From positions 1 to 64,000 of the forward strand of contig SVII01000006.1 of the NCBI GenBank assembly GCA_015069605.1: DNA of 64,000 nt, given 5' to 3'. This document shows positions 41,204 to 50,452 of this stretch, one piece after another. Position 1 is the first letter of the stretch. Every line of letters starts with the position of its first letter. Source of the stretch: Clostridiales bacterium. Its GTDB lineage: Bacteria > Bacillota > Clostridia > Christensenellales > Borkfalkiaceae. A program made the translations under genes and the position numbers. The notes beneath the pieces were generated by a model. The model was not told the origin of the DNA. It searched no databases and saw nothing but the letters and a program-made list of their open reading frames with translations.

Positions 41204-42073
41204 TTATCGATGCGTACCTTTATTGAAAATGGCAAGCGTACCGCAGCCCGAATGCGCTCCGATGACAGGCCCTACGTAATTAACGTAAATTTCCGCGTTG
41301 GGCATATGTTCTTTCAACAAGCCTTTCACATATTCGACGTCCTCGATACAATCTCCGTGACTGATAAAAATGGGGTCGTTTTCGTCCATATCCTTTGTCC
41401 CCATCAAATTATCCACCAAAGTATGCAGGGATTTTTTACGCCCCATCGCTTTACCGATCGCAATCAGTTTTCCCTCGTCGTTGACGTGCATAATCGGTTT
41501 GATTTTCAAAATCGAGCCTACGATCGCTGTGGCAGTAGAAACTCTGCCGCCGCGCTTTAAATGGAATAAGTTATCTACAGTGAAATGGTGACAAATATGC
41601 AATTTCAAATCTTCCGCGTATTTCGCCGTTTCTTCGATACTTGCTCCCCCATCCGCTTTTTTTACAACGTAATACAAAAGCAAGCCTTGCCCCATCGATG
41701 CGCAAAGAGAATCTACCACTTTGATTTTCAGTTTGGGATATTGTTTAGACAATTCACGAGCCGCCACCTGAAAGCTGCCCGAAGTGCCTGAAAGCCCAGA
41801 AGAAAAGGTCAGCACCAACAAATCGTTCCCCTTTTCAAGACTTTTTTCCATATATCCTTTCGCCATTTCCCCTGTCACCTGATACGTGGTGGGCATCGCG
41901 CCGTTTTGAAGTTGCGCATAAAAATCCTGGGGCTCAATATGCTCGCCGCCCTCCCCTTCGTAGTTGACGTTGTTCATGGTGAAACCAAGGTTGACTTTTG
42001 CTACCCCGTGTTCCTTGAAAAATGCTTCCGGCATATCACAACCGCTGTCCGTGATAATATCAAATGTTCTCAT
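41204..42073 (-). CDS. DegV family fatty-acid-binding protein
   Basis: 289 aa. ITDSGCDMP at the N-terminus, FSSGLSGTSGSF (about residue 91) for the acyl carboxylate, KRGGRVS around 172, and a C-terminal ISHGDC and GxHSGxG signature (GAHSGCGTLA) are the DegV/FakB hallmarks. FakB-type proteins hold a fatty acid for phosphorylation by FakA. No fakA is in the window. It is downstream of minD and the MinE-like gene with a 47-bp gap. Confidence 0.92.
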   Translation of the reverse strand: MRTFDIITDSGCDMPEAFFKEHGVAKVNLGFTMNNVNYEGEGGEHIEPQDFYAQLQNGAMPTTYQVTGEMAKGYMEKSLEKGNDLLVLTFSSGLSGTSGSFQVAARELSKQYPKLKIKVVDSLCASMGQGLLLYYVVKKADGGASIEETAKYAEDLKLHICHHFTVDNLFHLKRGGRVSTATAIVGSILKIKPIMHVNDEGKLIAIGKAMGRKKSLHTLVDNLMGTKDMDENDPIFISHGDCIEDVEYVKGLLKEHMPNAEIYVNYVGPVIGAHSGCGTLAIFNKGTHR

Positions 42074-42120
42074 TTTGTCTTTCTCCTTTGAATATATTTT
42101 TTACGCGTAGTCAGTGTCGT

Positions 42121-42354
42121 CTATTTTAATACGTTGAATTTTTTAATTCTTTCTGCTTCGAAAAGAATTTGAACGGTGTATATCCCGTTTTTTCTTGTCA
42201 ATTCCAGCCTTGGCAAACCGATCAGATCAAAATATTCATTGAATTTTTCAGAAAAATCTTGCAAAACCAACGCCTTGCAAGCGTCACTCATCACCGCTTT
42301 GTCCGATTGTATCACGTTGTTTATCCTTGTAAACGCATCCGTTTTTTGTCGCAT
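42121..42354 (-). CDS. MinE-like partner of MinD (tentative)
   Basis: 77 aa, starting 16 bp after minD with an AGGAGCGG site that precedes its ATG, so translation is coupled. The sequence has a helix followed by two strands (FSEKFNEYFDLIGLPRLELTRKNGIYTVQILFEAER) that parallel the MinE C-terminal domain, and an N-terminal segment that could be the MinD-binding helix. Position directly downstream of minD is that of minE. The similarity is weak and seen by eye only, so the symbol is withheld. Confidence 0.45.
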   Translation of the reverse strand: MRQKTDAFTRINNVIQSDKAVMSDACKALVLQDFSEKFNEYFDLIGLPRLELTRKNGIYTVQILFEAERIKKFNVLK

Positions 42355-42370
42355 ATTTCGCCGCTCCTAA

Positions 42371-43141
42371 TTATAAGTTTTTCTTCAAAACGCGGCGAAT
42401 ATTTCCAAGTAACCCTGCGTATTTCCGCATGGGATCATATATCTTTTTCTTGCCCGTCAAAACGTTTCCCGCCAACAGCTTGAACGCCGCATGCGTGTCC
42501 GTTAAATCACTCCGAAAAATCTCGTATTCTTCAGGCAATACCCCAAGCAAAGACGTTTTTAACAGTTGCGAAATGTCCCTTGGCGCAAGGCTTTCTCCCG
42601 TCATCATCAAATCCCCACGCGCCATATTGACCACCAAGGACAAGTCGTTGAGTTGATAACTTTTTAATACGGTAATGACTTTATCTGCGTCGCGAAGAGC
42701 GGAAATGTGCGGCGTCGTCACGACAATCGCTTCATCCGCCGTTGCCACCGCTCGATGAAATCCGTCGTCTATCCCCGCAGGACAGTCGATTAGGATAAAA
42801 TCAAACTGCGGCGCAAGCGTTTCCAAAACCACCTTCACCGCCTGCGGCGATACGTACCTCTCAGGCGCAGAATGACTGCTGGTGAGAAGATACATATTTC
42901 CGTATTTTGGGTGTCGAACGAGCGCTTGTTTGGCACGGCACCTGCCCTCAATTACATCCACAATATCATACGTAACCAGATCTTCCACCCCTGCAGCAAC
43001 GTCCACGTTGTTGAGTCCAAAATCAGCGTCGCATAAAATGACTCTTTGTCCTTTTTTGGAAAGCTGTGCGGCAAGATGTACCGCAATCGTAGTTTTCCCC
43101 ACTCCGCCTTTCCCGGACGTTATCACGATCTTTCTTGCCAT
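42371..43141 (-). CDS. minD: septum-site-determining ATPase MinD
   Basis: 256 aa from MARKIVITSGKGGVGKTT (deviant Walker A KGGVGKTT); a GAGGAAA site supports this start over the in-frame extension to 43225. Switch motifs DADFGLNNVD and FILIDCPAGID, and the C-terminal amphipathic helix region (YAGLLGNIRRVLK) for membrane binding are present. It oscillates or accumulates on the membrane to position division. No minC is seen next to it. Upstream, 43327-43399 carries four phased CTCTACC motifs. Confidence 0.93.
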   Translation of the reverse strand: MARKIVITSGKGGVGKTTIAVHLAAQLSKKGQRVILCDADFGLNNVDVAAGVEDLVTYDIVDVIEGRCRAKQALVRHPKYGNMYLLTSSHSAPERYVSPQAVKVVLETLAPQFDFILIDCPAGIDDGFHRAVATADEAIVVTTPHISALRDADKVITVLKSYQLNDLSLVVNMARGDLMMTGESLAPRDISQLLKTSLLGVLPEEYEIFRSDLTDTHAAFKLLAGNVLTGKKKIYDPMRKYAGLLGNIRRVLKKNL

Positions 43142-43326
43142 ATTCCGCGTTTCCTCCCTTGCTTTTTTCGCCGTTTTTTCAGCATAGAAAATCTTATCAC
43201 AAGACGTCGCGCGGATTTTGTACAAAACTCTCGATTTTGCGGAATTTTTGTTGAAAACTTTTCATTGTTTACAGTTCTATTTTACCCATTTTTTTCCACA
43301 CGCACAAACAATTTTATCCCAAATTT

Positions 43327-43399
43327 CTCTACCAAATTAAATAACAACTCTACCAAGCAATTTTCAACGCTCTACTCGCAATAGAAAAACCACTCTACC
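43327..43399. repeat. four phased CTCTACC motifs upstream of minD
   Basis: CTCTACC at 43327, 43348, 43393 and the variant CTCTACT at 43370: spacings of 21, 22 and 23 bp, i.e. about two helical turns. The last copy is one arm of the hairpin at 43391-43412. The 299-bp gap 43142-43440 has no other recognisable content. Confidence 0.5.
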
Positions 43400-43412
43400 G
43401 TAAGTAGAGTGG
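43391..43412 (-). terminator. terminator of the VWA lipoprotein gene
   Basis: CCACTCTAC / GTAGAGTGG perfect 9-bp stem with a 4-nt loop; on the minus strand it is followed by TTTTTC. Confidence 0.75.
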
Positions 43413-43440
43413 CATAATGGGTCTTAATGAATAGAGAAAA

Positions 43441-44754
43441 TCACTTCACTTCTTGCCGCCAGTCAATAGGTTCGGCAAACGTGCCGCTGTGGTAACCGTT
43501 AATCAAACGCACCATCAAGGAATTGAGCGCCTCCACCGTTACGTTGGGAAGGTTGGGATCGTAATGTGGATTGCCGATTCCCGAATCGTCCGTCACGAAT
43601 ACGAACGTACCGCCCGTATATACCGCCGTTTGACGCATGACGTATTCCGTCACTTCATCCGCGCCGCTACAAAGCACAGGGCATACGCGAATCCCTTTCG
43701 CCGCCGCCGCAATCGCCGCCGCATTCATTTTCGTTTGATTGTTTGTTCCGCTGTGCGGAGGCGCGTCCAATACTTGGAAAATAATTTTCGTCGTTGCGGC
43801 CTCGCTCCATTGTTTTTCCACAGCCATGGCAAGCGCTTCTTCTACCGCTTCGGCATAATCGCCGCCTCCCGTCGCTCTTTGCGCCGCAATCGCCGCTTGC
43901 TGTTTTGCCAAACCATCGGCATTCGTCACATCCTCAAAATCGTAATATTTGAAAACTTCACTATCGACATGATCACGATAGAACAACAAAGCAAGATTGA
44001 TTTGCGTTGCGCTGTCCGCCTGCGCTACTCTATTAACCACATCCGCGATCTCGTTATTAAGGAAGGATAATTCATCCCCCATCGAACCCGTGACGTCCAC
44101 CACGAACATTAATTCAATGATATTTTTCTTCACCTCGTTTTCGCCAAGCTCGATTTCTATCTCTCTATTTTCAAGGGTAAACTCCGACGTTGCTTGCCCT
44201 GCGCCGCTGACCGCCTCGACAATCCCTGCCTGCTCATCCGTGAAGACATACGCTACGCCGTTTGCGTCCGATTTAGACGTAAAGAACACGTCGCCTTTCT
44301 CATTCTTCGCTGTCACCGTAGCCCCTGCCACAGGCGTTTCGCCATTTTTTACCGTCACTTTTACACGATTGTACGAGTTAAATCCCCAAGAATTTTCCGC
44401 CTTGGAATATTCATAAAATTTCCCCGTAGTTTCTCCGTCCTGCGAAAACAGCGTTTTCCAATACTCATAATTATCGTTATCATTCCACGCGCCTGCCGTA
44501 ATCAACCCCGCGGGTTTTTGCACAATTTCTTCTTCCTTTTTGGATTCTTCATCCATGGAAGCATCCTCATCCAAAGCGCCATTTTCGCCTTCCGTGGGCG
44601 CATCCATACCCCCAGCGGCTTCTTTATCAGCGTAAGCGCCACCAAACCCTGCACCGTAGCCGCCACCTCCGCCGCCATAACCGCAAGAGCCTACGGAAAA
44701 TAAGTACAAAAGTGCAAACGAAGTGCCTAACAATACTTTGAGAATTTTCTTCAT
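43441..44754 (-). CDS. VWA-domain lipoprotein
   Basis: 437 aa. Signal peptide with lipobox SVGSC (C24), a Gly/Tyr-rich and acidic spacer (25-75), a CNA-B/Big-like domain (VKVTVKNGETPVAGATVTAKNEKGDVFF), and a C-terminal von Willebrand A domain with the MIDAS motif DVTGSMGDE and later RDHVDSEVF and TGGGDYAEA. It is displayed on the outer face of the membrane, likely in metal-dependent protein binding. Strong consensus promoter (44784-44812) and own terminator, so monocistronic and probably well expressed. Confidence 0.85.
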   Translation of the reverse strand: MKKILKVLLGTSFALLYLFSVGSCGYGGGGGGYGAGFGGAYADKEAAGGMDAPTEGENGALDEDASMDEESKKEEEIVQKPAGLITAGAWNDNDNYEYWKTLFSQDGETTGKFYEYSKAENSWGFNSYNRVKVTVKNGETPVAGATVTAKNEKGDVFFTSKSDANGVAYVFTDEQAGIVEAVSGAGQATSEFTLENREIEIELGENEVKKNIIELMFVVDVTGSMGDELSFLNNEIADVVNRVAQADSATQINLALLFYRDHVDSEVFKYYDFEDVTNADGLAKQQAAIAAQRATGGGDYAEAVEEALAMAVEKQWSEAATTKIIFQVLDAPPHSGTNNQTKMNAAAIAAAAKGIRVCPVLCSGADEVTEYVMRQTAVYTGGTFVFVTDDSGIGNPHYDPNLPNVTVEALNSLMVRLINGYHSGTFAEPIDWRQEVK

Positions 44755-44783
44755 CCTTTTCCCTCCTTTCTCATTGCATCTTG

Positions 44784-44812
44784 ATTATAACACACCTTTT
44801 GTATGCTGTCAA
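44784..44812 (-). promoter_or_regulatory. promoter of the VWA lipoprotein gene
   Basis: Minus strand: TTGACA (44812-44807), 17-bp spacer, TATAAT (44789-44784), perfect consensus; GAAAGGAGGG precedes the start codon. Confidence 0.85.
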
Positions 44813-44822
44813 TACCAAAATA

Positions 44823-44856
44823 TGAAAAACCGAGAAAGCTTTGCACGCTCTCTCGA
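44823..44856 (-). terminator. terminator of the MATE gene
   Basis: On the minus strand, CGAGAGAGC / GCTTTCTCG stem (one wobble) followed by GGTTTTTC. Confidence 0.65.
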
Positions 44857-44874
44857 TTTCCTTATACTTCTTAT

Positions 44875-46356
44875 TTAATTGATTTCTATGAAGTCATTTT
44901 CGATTTCTTTTATTTCTTCCGTGGTGTTTTCTTCTTTAGTTTGCGTATTGCAATTTTGATTTCTTAAAATTTTCTTAAGCAAAAGCTGAATAGTGGTAAA
45001 ACCTGCAACCGTCGTTACTACCCACGAAATAGGATAGGAAATATAAATAGCTTCCAGCGTCTGCGATGCAGCAAACACCGTCCAAATCCATACCACACGC
45101 AACAAACACGCGCCGACAAGAGCCAAAATCGTTGCTATCATTGATTTTCCAAGACCGCGCAACACACCTGTCATTACGTCCATCAATCCGCAAAGGAAGT
45201 AAAATAAACAAATATAGATAAAACGCATTTCCGCGGCATGGAACGCCAAACGTTGCAAGCTTCCTTCTTCGCCAGGGACAATGCCGTACAGCGAAAGCAA
45301 AGGCGTTCTTAATAAGAACATTATCACGGACATCACAAGTCCTATTGCCGATACAATCCCTGCGCAGGAATACATAATACGCTTTACTCTACAAGGCTTT
45401 TTCGCGCCCATATTTTGGCTGGTGAAAGTGATTGCGCCTTGATATACTGCGCTCATTGCCATATACACAAACCCTTCCAAATTGAGCGCAGCCGCATTAC
45501 CGTTGATTATCGCGTCGTAATTGCTGTTCGGCGGTACAAGTTTGTTGTTTACTGTTACGACCGAAGATTGAATGAGAATATTCGACAACGAGAACAGCGC
45601 GCCTTGGATGCCTGCGGGCAAACCGTTGACTACGATATCTTGAAAGGACGTTTTGTCAATTTTTAAATTCTTCCAAGAAAACGTCGTATCATCTTGTTCT
45701 TTACTCAATTTCGTCAATAAGACGATGACGGAAGCAACGTTTGCCATGGAAGTTGCCAACGCTACGCCCTCCACGGATAATCCTACGACAACAACGAAAA
45801 TGAAATTCATGCCAACGTTTAAAAGTCCCGTTAAGGTCAATACGGCAAGGGGTGTTTTTGCATCCCCTTTCGCCCTGAAAATAGCCATGAGATAATTCGT
45901 CAAAGCCAAAAACGGAACGCCAAGAAAATAGATATAGGTATATCTTACAGCAAGATCCAAAAGATTGCCAGAGTTCCCCATACTTCGCAAAACCAAACGC
46001 GATATCGACACACCGATTGCCATACCCAGCACCCCGAACATCACCGCCATCAATAGCGCGGTATGCACGGCTTTTTGCGTTTTTTCTCGATCCTTCGCGC
46101 CGATTTCACGGGCTACGACGACGTTTGCGCCCACCGAAAACCCGATAAATACGTTGACGACAAGGTTAATAAATGAACCCGTCGTCCCGATCGCCCCCAC
46201 CGCGTTTGCTTCGTGGGAAAGGCTGACAACCATCATATCCGCTGCATTGTAAAAGGTTTGCAATAGGTTGGTTGCCATAATCGGCAGAATAAACCAAACA
46301 ATTTTTAAAAAGACTTTGCCTTCGGTAAAGTCAACTTTCTTTTTTACCGACTCCAT
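44875..46356 (-). CDS. MATE-family efflux transporter
   Basis: 493 aa, twelve helices. N-terminal VWFILPIMATNLLQTFYNAADMMVVS and second-half NGLPAGIQGALFSLSNILIQSSV are standard for the MATE (DinF/NorM) family. It exports drugs or metabolites with Na+ or H+ antiport. The C-terminal 30 residues are polar and acidic. It lies 18 bp after rpe in the same direction and is the last gene of the fmt-rsmB-rlmN-rpe series. Confidence 0.9.
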   Translation of the reverse strand: MESVKKKVDFTEGKVFLKIVWFILPIMATNLLQTFYNAADMMVVSLSHEANAVGAIGTTGSFINLVVNVFIGFSVGANVVVAREIGAKDREKTQKAVHTALLMAVMFGVLGMAIGVSISRLVLRSMGNSGNLLDLAVRYTYIYFLGVPFLALTNYLMAIFRAKGDAKTPLAVLTLTGLLNVGMNFIFVVVVGLSVEGVALATSMANVASVIVLLTKLSKEQDDTTFSWKNLKIDKTSFQDIVVNGLPAGIQGALFSLSNILIQSSVVTVNNKLVPPNSNYDAIINGNAAALNLEGFVYMAMSAVYQGAITFTSQNMGAKKPCRVKRIMYSCAGIVSAIGLVMSVIMFLLRTPLLSLYGIVPGEEGSLQRLAFHAAEMRFIYICLFYFLCGLMDVMTGVLRGLGKSMIATILALVGACLLRVVWIWTVFAASQTLEAIYISYPISWVVTTVAGFTTIQLLLKKILRNQNCNTQTKEENTTEEIKEIENDFIEIN

Positions 46357-46374
46357 TTTTTATTCGCCTCTTTT

Positions 46375-47028
46375 TTACGCTTTGAGTTTTGCAATCATTT
46401 CCGCTCTGTTTTCCGCTTTGAATACGGCGCTGCCTGCAACAATTACGTTCGCGCCCGCTGCCTTGATTTCTTCTACGTTTTCCGCTGTTACGCCACCGTC
46501 AATTTCCAAATCAATTTCCTTGCCGCTTTCATCAATTATTGCGCGAAGCTCACGCAATTTGTCCAACGCCGTGGGGATAAATTTCTGACCGCCAAAACCA
46601 GGAAAAACACTCATAACAAGCACCATGTCGCAAAGAGTTACAACGTCTTTAATCTTGTCCACGGGAGTGTCGGGATTGATCACCGCACCGCATTTTACGC
46701 CCGTTGATTTGATGAGCATCAGCACTTCTTTCAAATTATCCTGACAAGCCTCATAATGCACGGTGATGATATCCGCGCCTGCTTTGGCAAAGCGTTCAAC
46801 GTATTTTTCGGGATGCACGATCATCAAATGACAATCAAGCGGCAATGAGGTATGTTTTTTGATATCCTCTACCATTTTAATCCCAAACGTGATATTGTTG
46901 ACGAATACACCGTCCATCACGTCGCAATGTACTACGTCTGCGCCGTTTTCTTCCAACGAACGCACTTCTTCTCCCATTTTAGAAAAATCCGCCGATAAAA
47001 TGGAAGGTGCAATTTTAATTTTTTTCAT
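46375..47028 (-). CDS. rpe: ribulose-phosphate 3-epimerase
   Basis: 217 aa TIM barrel. IAPSILSADFSKMGEEV (catalytic S/D region), HCDVMDGVFVNNITFG, DCHLMIVHPEKYVERFAKAGAD, MSVFPGFGGQKFIPTALDKL and LEIDGGV are all present. It interconverts ribulose-5-P and xylulose-5-P. Its start lies inside the end of rlmN (14-bp overlap). The prkC-stp-rsgA genes that usually sit between rlmN and rpe in Bacillota are absent here. Confidence 0.95.
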   Translation of the reverse strand: MKKIKIAPSILSADFSKMGEEVRSLEENGADVVHCDVMDGVFVNNITFGIKMVEDIKKHTSLPLDCHLMIVHPEKYVERFAKAGADIITVHYEACQDNLKEVLMLIKSTGVKCGAVINPDTPVDKIKDVVTLCDMVLVMSVFPGFGGQKFIPTALDKLRELRAIIDESGKEIDLEIDGGVTAENVEEIKAAGANVIVAGSAVFKAENRAEMIAKLKA

Positions 47029-48103
47029 ATGTTCTCTCCTGATTCGTAATAGTTCCTTCTAAATATCCTGCGCGCAGTTGTCCGCACGCACCGCCGATAT
47101 CCACGCCGATTTGACGGCGCAACGTCGCGCTCAAACCGCCCTTTTCCAACATTCCTAAAAATCTATACGCATCCTTATCCCCCGTCGATTTCAACGAACG
47201 TTCTTTGACTTCGTTTAAACGGATCAAATTGACGTGGCAGGGCTTGCCTTTCAACAATTCCACAAGAGCCTTCGCGTGTTCTTCGTCGCAATTTTCACCT
47301 TGGATAAGGGTGTATTCAAAATAATATCTTCTGCCTGTTTTTTGAAAATAATACTCGCAAGCCTTTAAAATTTCCGCTATCTTATACGCCTTTGCCACGG
47401 GCATGGTACGAGCTCTCGCCTCGTCGTCCGTCGCGTGCAAAGATACGGTGAGATTGAGTGAAATCCCCTCGTCTGCAAGGCGGTACATTTTGGGCACGAT
47501 ACCGCAAGTGGACAGCGAGATATTTCTCGCGCTGATACAAAGACCGCCCTCTGCCGTAATGTTTTTCAAAAATTTCAACACCTCGTCGTAATTATCCAAG
47601 GGTTCACCGCTGCCCATCAGCACTACGTTGGTGACTGCGCGAGCCTCTTTGCCCTGCCCAACCACGTCGTTTTTATGCAAGGCGTTGACAATCAAAATTT
47701 GCGATAAAATTTCTCCTGCCGTAAGATTTCGGATCAAACCGTTTAAGGTGGAAGCGCAAAATTTACAGCCCATTCTGCAACCCACTTGCGTAGAAACACA
47801 TTGCGTATAGCCGTATTTATACTTCATCAAAACGCCTTCTACGAGGTTGCCGTCGGCGTACTCAAACAAATATTTTTCCGTACCGTCTGCGGAGAAAAAT
47901 TTTTCCTTGATACGAATGGGTTCGTCCTCGTACTCCTCGCAAAGTTTGGCTTTCAAATCCTTGGAGATGGACGTGATTCCCGTGATCGTTTTCCCTTGCA
48001 TCAATCCTTCATACAACTGTTTTGCACGAAATTTTTTTTCACCGAGCGAAAGCACCAACGTTTCCAACTCCGCATACGATAAATCTTGTAGAATTTTTTT
48101 CAT
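47015..48103 (-). CDS. rlmN: 23S rRNA/tRNA adenine-C2 methyltransferase RlmN
   Basis: 362 aa radical SAM enzyme. Cluster motif CRMGCKFCAST (CxxxCxxC, about residue 110), GSGEPLDNYDEV, and the two extra methyl-transfer cysteines, one in the C-terminal GVDIGGACGQL. It methylates A2503 of 23S rRNA and A37 of some tRNAs. It lies 18 bp after rsmB and overlaps rpe by 14 bp. Confidence 0.95.
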   Translation of the reverse strand: MKKILQDLSYAELETLVLSLGEKKFRAKQLYEGLMQGKTITGITSISKDLKAKLCEEYEDEPIRIKEKFFSADGTEKYLFEYADGNLVEGVLMKYKYGYTQCVSTQVGCRMGCKFCASTLNGLIRNLTAGEILSQILIVNALHKNDVVGQGKEARAVTNVVLMGSGEPLDNYDEVLKFLKNITAEGGLCISARNISLSTCGIVPKMYRLADEGISLNLTVSLHATDDEARARTMPVAKAYKIAEILKACEYYFQKTGRRYYFEYTLIQGENCDEEHAKALVELLKGKPCHVNLIRLNEVKERSLKSTGDKDAYRFLGMLEKGGLSATLRRQIGVDIGGACGQLRAGYLEGTITNQERTYEKN

Positions 48104-48121
48104 AACTTTTTCTCTTGACTT

Positions 48122-49357
48122 TTAGGATTTTCTTACAAGTTTTGCTACGTAAAAACCTGCGCCGTACGCTGTATCGGGTAAGAACTGTAACCCAAATTTT
48201 TTCTTTTCATGCGCCAACGGACTGCTGATTTCCGCAATTTCGTAATCGGGATGCGTTTTCAAAAATGCCGCTACCGTTTGATCGTTTTCCCTTTCAAAAA
48301 TCGAACAAGTGGAATAATACAACGCGCCGCCCTTTTTCACGTACCGGCAAACAGTGGATAAAATTTCCTTTTGCGTTTTGGCAAGCGCCGCAATATCTTC
48401 CTGCTTTCTAAACAGCTTAATGTCAGGGTTTTCACTGATTGTGCCATACCCCGAACAAGGCGCGTCGCAAAGCACCGCGTCAAATTTTTCCTCGTACGCT
48501 TCGTCAAATACGGAGCTGTCTTTTTGCAATTCCGTCACGTTCTCCACACCCATTCTTTGCTTGTATTGACGAATGAGTTCGACTCTGTGCGGATGCAATT
48601 CAAAAGACGTGACGTTTTTACATTTTTTCGCCAAAAGCACCGATTTTCCACCCGGAGCAGCGCAACTGTCCAAAAGCGTTTCGCAAGGGGCTACACAATC
48701 GCAAATCGCGATACTGCCCACCGATTGAAAGGTGTATTTCCCCGTGTCGAAGCCCTCGTCACGCACGAAATTTTCAAAGATAAAATTATGCTCGAACGGC
48801 GTTTTGACGTGCGGTTTATTTTGATATTCTTCTTCGCCGTGTGCAAAACGGACGGACACTCCCGCCGATTTTGCGGTAGCAATCGCCTGCGCTCTGTCGC
48901 CATATTCTTTTTTCAACAACTGATAAGCAAATGTGGGATAGGACACCGCAATCGCTTCCCCATCCGCCGTCTTTAGCAACGCTGCGTCCACCGCCGCCTT
49001 GTCAAACCGACGTAAAAACGCATTGACAAAACCACTGACGCCGCTCTTGCCTAATTTTTTACATAAATCCACCGCGCAATCGGTGACCATGTACCGCTTT
49101 TTGTCCATAAACAGCAACATATACAGCGAAATTTTTAAAATTGTACGCACGGCGAGTTTGGGGGCTTTGGGCGCGTAATGTCGAATACAAAAATCAAAAT
49201 ACACGTCGTTTTCCAGCACTCCGTACACAATACGCACGGTACGAGAACGGTATTGTTCTTCAATGTACGTATCCGTTATCGCTTGTTTCAAATGCGCTCC
49301 GTCTGAATATACTTTCGTCAAAATTAAAAAAGGGTCGTAAACGGGATTGCTCAACAT
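48122..49357 (-). CDS. rsmB: 16S rRNA cytosine-967 C5 methyltransferase RsmB
   Basis: 411 aa. N-terminal NusB-like helical domain and C-terminal SAM-dependent methyltransferase with DSCAAPGGKS (motif I), CDAPCSGYGTISENPD (catalytic cysteine) and YSTCSIFERENDQTVAAF (second cysteine). Follows the fmt gene with a 7-bp overlap, the standard fmt-rsmB-rlmN order. Confidence 0.94.
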   Translation of the reverse strand: MLSNPVYDPFLILTKVYSDGAHLKQAITDTYIEEQYRSRTVRIVYGVLENDVYFDFCIRHYAPKAPKLAVRTILKISLYMLLFMDKKRYMVTDCAVDLCKKLGKSGVSGFVNAFLRRFDKAAVDAALLKTADGEAIAVSYPTFAYQLLKKEYGDRAQAIATAKSAGVSVRFAHGEEEYQNKPHVKTPFEHNFIFENFVRDEGFDTGKYTFQSVGSIAICDCVAPCETLLDSCAAPGGKSVLLAKKCKNVTSFELHPHRVELIRQYKQRMGVENVTELQKDSSVFDEAYEEKFDAVLCDAPCSGYGTISENPDIKLFRKQEDIAALAKTQKEILSTVCRYVKKGGALYYSTCSIFERENDQTVAAFLKTHPDYEIAEISSPLAHEKKKFGLQFLPDTAYGAGFYVAKLVRKS

Positions 49358-50301
49358 GAGAACACCTGTCCCTTTTGCGCTTTTCTGCCGTTGATAAAAT
49401 CACCGCCTTTCATGCGTTTACCGCCTGCCGCTTGTAATTCCAAAATCCGCAACGCGCCATCGCCGCATTTGACGAGTAAACCGCGTTTGGGGTTGTCGGA
49501 TAAAATCTCCCCGATGGTTGCCGTAGTAAATATTTCTTTTTCCGCTTCCGTTAAGTCTGCTTTTTCCGCTAAATATACGTTGATTTTATTGCTATCCAGC
49601 TCGGTGTACGCCACGGGCGCAGGGTTCATGCCTCGAACAAGGTCAACAATCTCCTTGACAGTTTTGAAAAAATCAATCTTCGCGTGTTCCTTGTTAATCT
49701 TTCTGACAACGTTGACTCCCTCGCCCCCTTGCGGCATCAAAGAATATTCCGCCGATTGCAACATTTTTAATGCAGTAACGATTGCTTCCGCGCCGATACG
49801 GGACAGCTTTTCCGACAACTCCCCATACGTTTCCGTGGGTGTGATTGCCGTTTTTTCGACATATAAAACGTCGCCGCAATCAAGGCCTAATTCCGTTTTC
49901 ATAATCGAAACGCCCGTTTCCGTCTCTCCGTTTACGATACAGCTTTGGATAGGTGACGCGCCGCGATAAGCAGGCAATAATCCTGCGTGAATATTCCAAA
50001 CCCCCATAGGGAAAGCGTCCAACACGCCTTGCGTAAGGATTTGTCCATACGCGCAAGTGATCATAATATCCCCTTGTAACGCGCGTACTGCTTCGATTTC
50101 GTCGCGGATTTTTTCGGGTTGTAATACGGGAATATTATATTTTTGCGCTAACGTCTTCACAGGGGGCGGCGTCAAAATTCCCTTTCGCCCTTGCGGTTTG
50201 TCCGTTTGCGTGATTACCCCGACCACTTCAAATCCGTTGTCTATAATGTTTTGTAAAGGCGCAACCGCAAAATCAGGCGTGCCGGCAAAAACAATCTTCA
50301 T
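49351..50301 (-). CDS. fmt: methionyl-tRNA formyltransferase
   Basis: 316 aa from MKIVFAGTPDFAV with GAAAGGAAA upstream; the frame to 50388 has no support. Active-site motifs HAGLLPAYRGASPIQ (SLLPxxRG type) and TGVSIMKTELGLDCGDVL are present. It formylates initiator Met-tRNA. Normally it follows def directly; here a 460-bp repeat block separates it from def. Confidence 0.95.
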   Translation of the reverse strand: MKIVFAGTPDFAVAPLQNIIDNGFEVVGVITQTDKPQGRKGILTPPPVKTLAQKYNIPVLQPEKIRDEIEAVRALQGDIMITCAYGQILTQGVLDAFPMGVWNIHAGLLPAYRGASPIQSCIVNGETETGVSIMKTELGLDCGDVLYVEKTAITPTETYGELSEKLSRIGAEAIVTALKMLQSAEYSLMPQGGEGVNVVRKINKEHAKIDFFKTVKEIVDLVRGMNPAPVAYTELDSNKINVYLAEKADLTEAEKEIFTTATIGEILSDNPKRGLLVKCGDGALRILELQAAGGKRMKGGDFINGRKAQKGQVFSC

Positions 50302-50452
50302 ACAGTTTTCCTTTCGGTTTATTTTTCTATTTCGAAACAAGGGAGCTGTTCCCTTTTTAGCATAGACAATGATGGAGTTCCACTCCATACCACGTAAGGG
50401 CTGCTCGCCCTTAACCTCGCAAGAAACTAAGTTTCTTGACTTCTAGTAATTA

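Noticed and set aside
42938..42950. GCACCTGCCCTC in minD as another repeat copy
   Set aside because: Only the short ACCTGCCC core matches and it encodes conserved EGRCRAKQAL codons.
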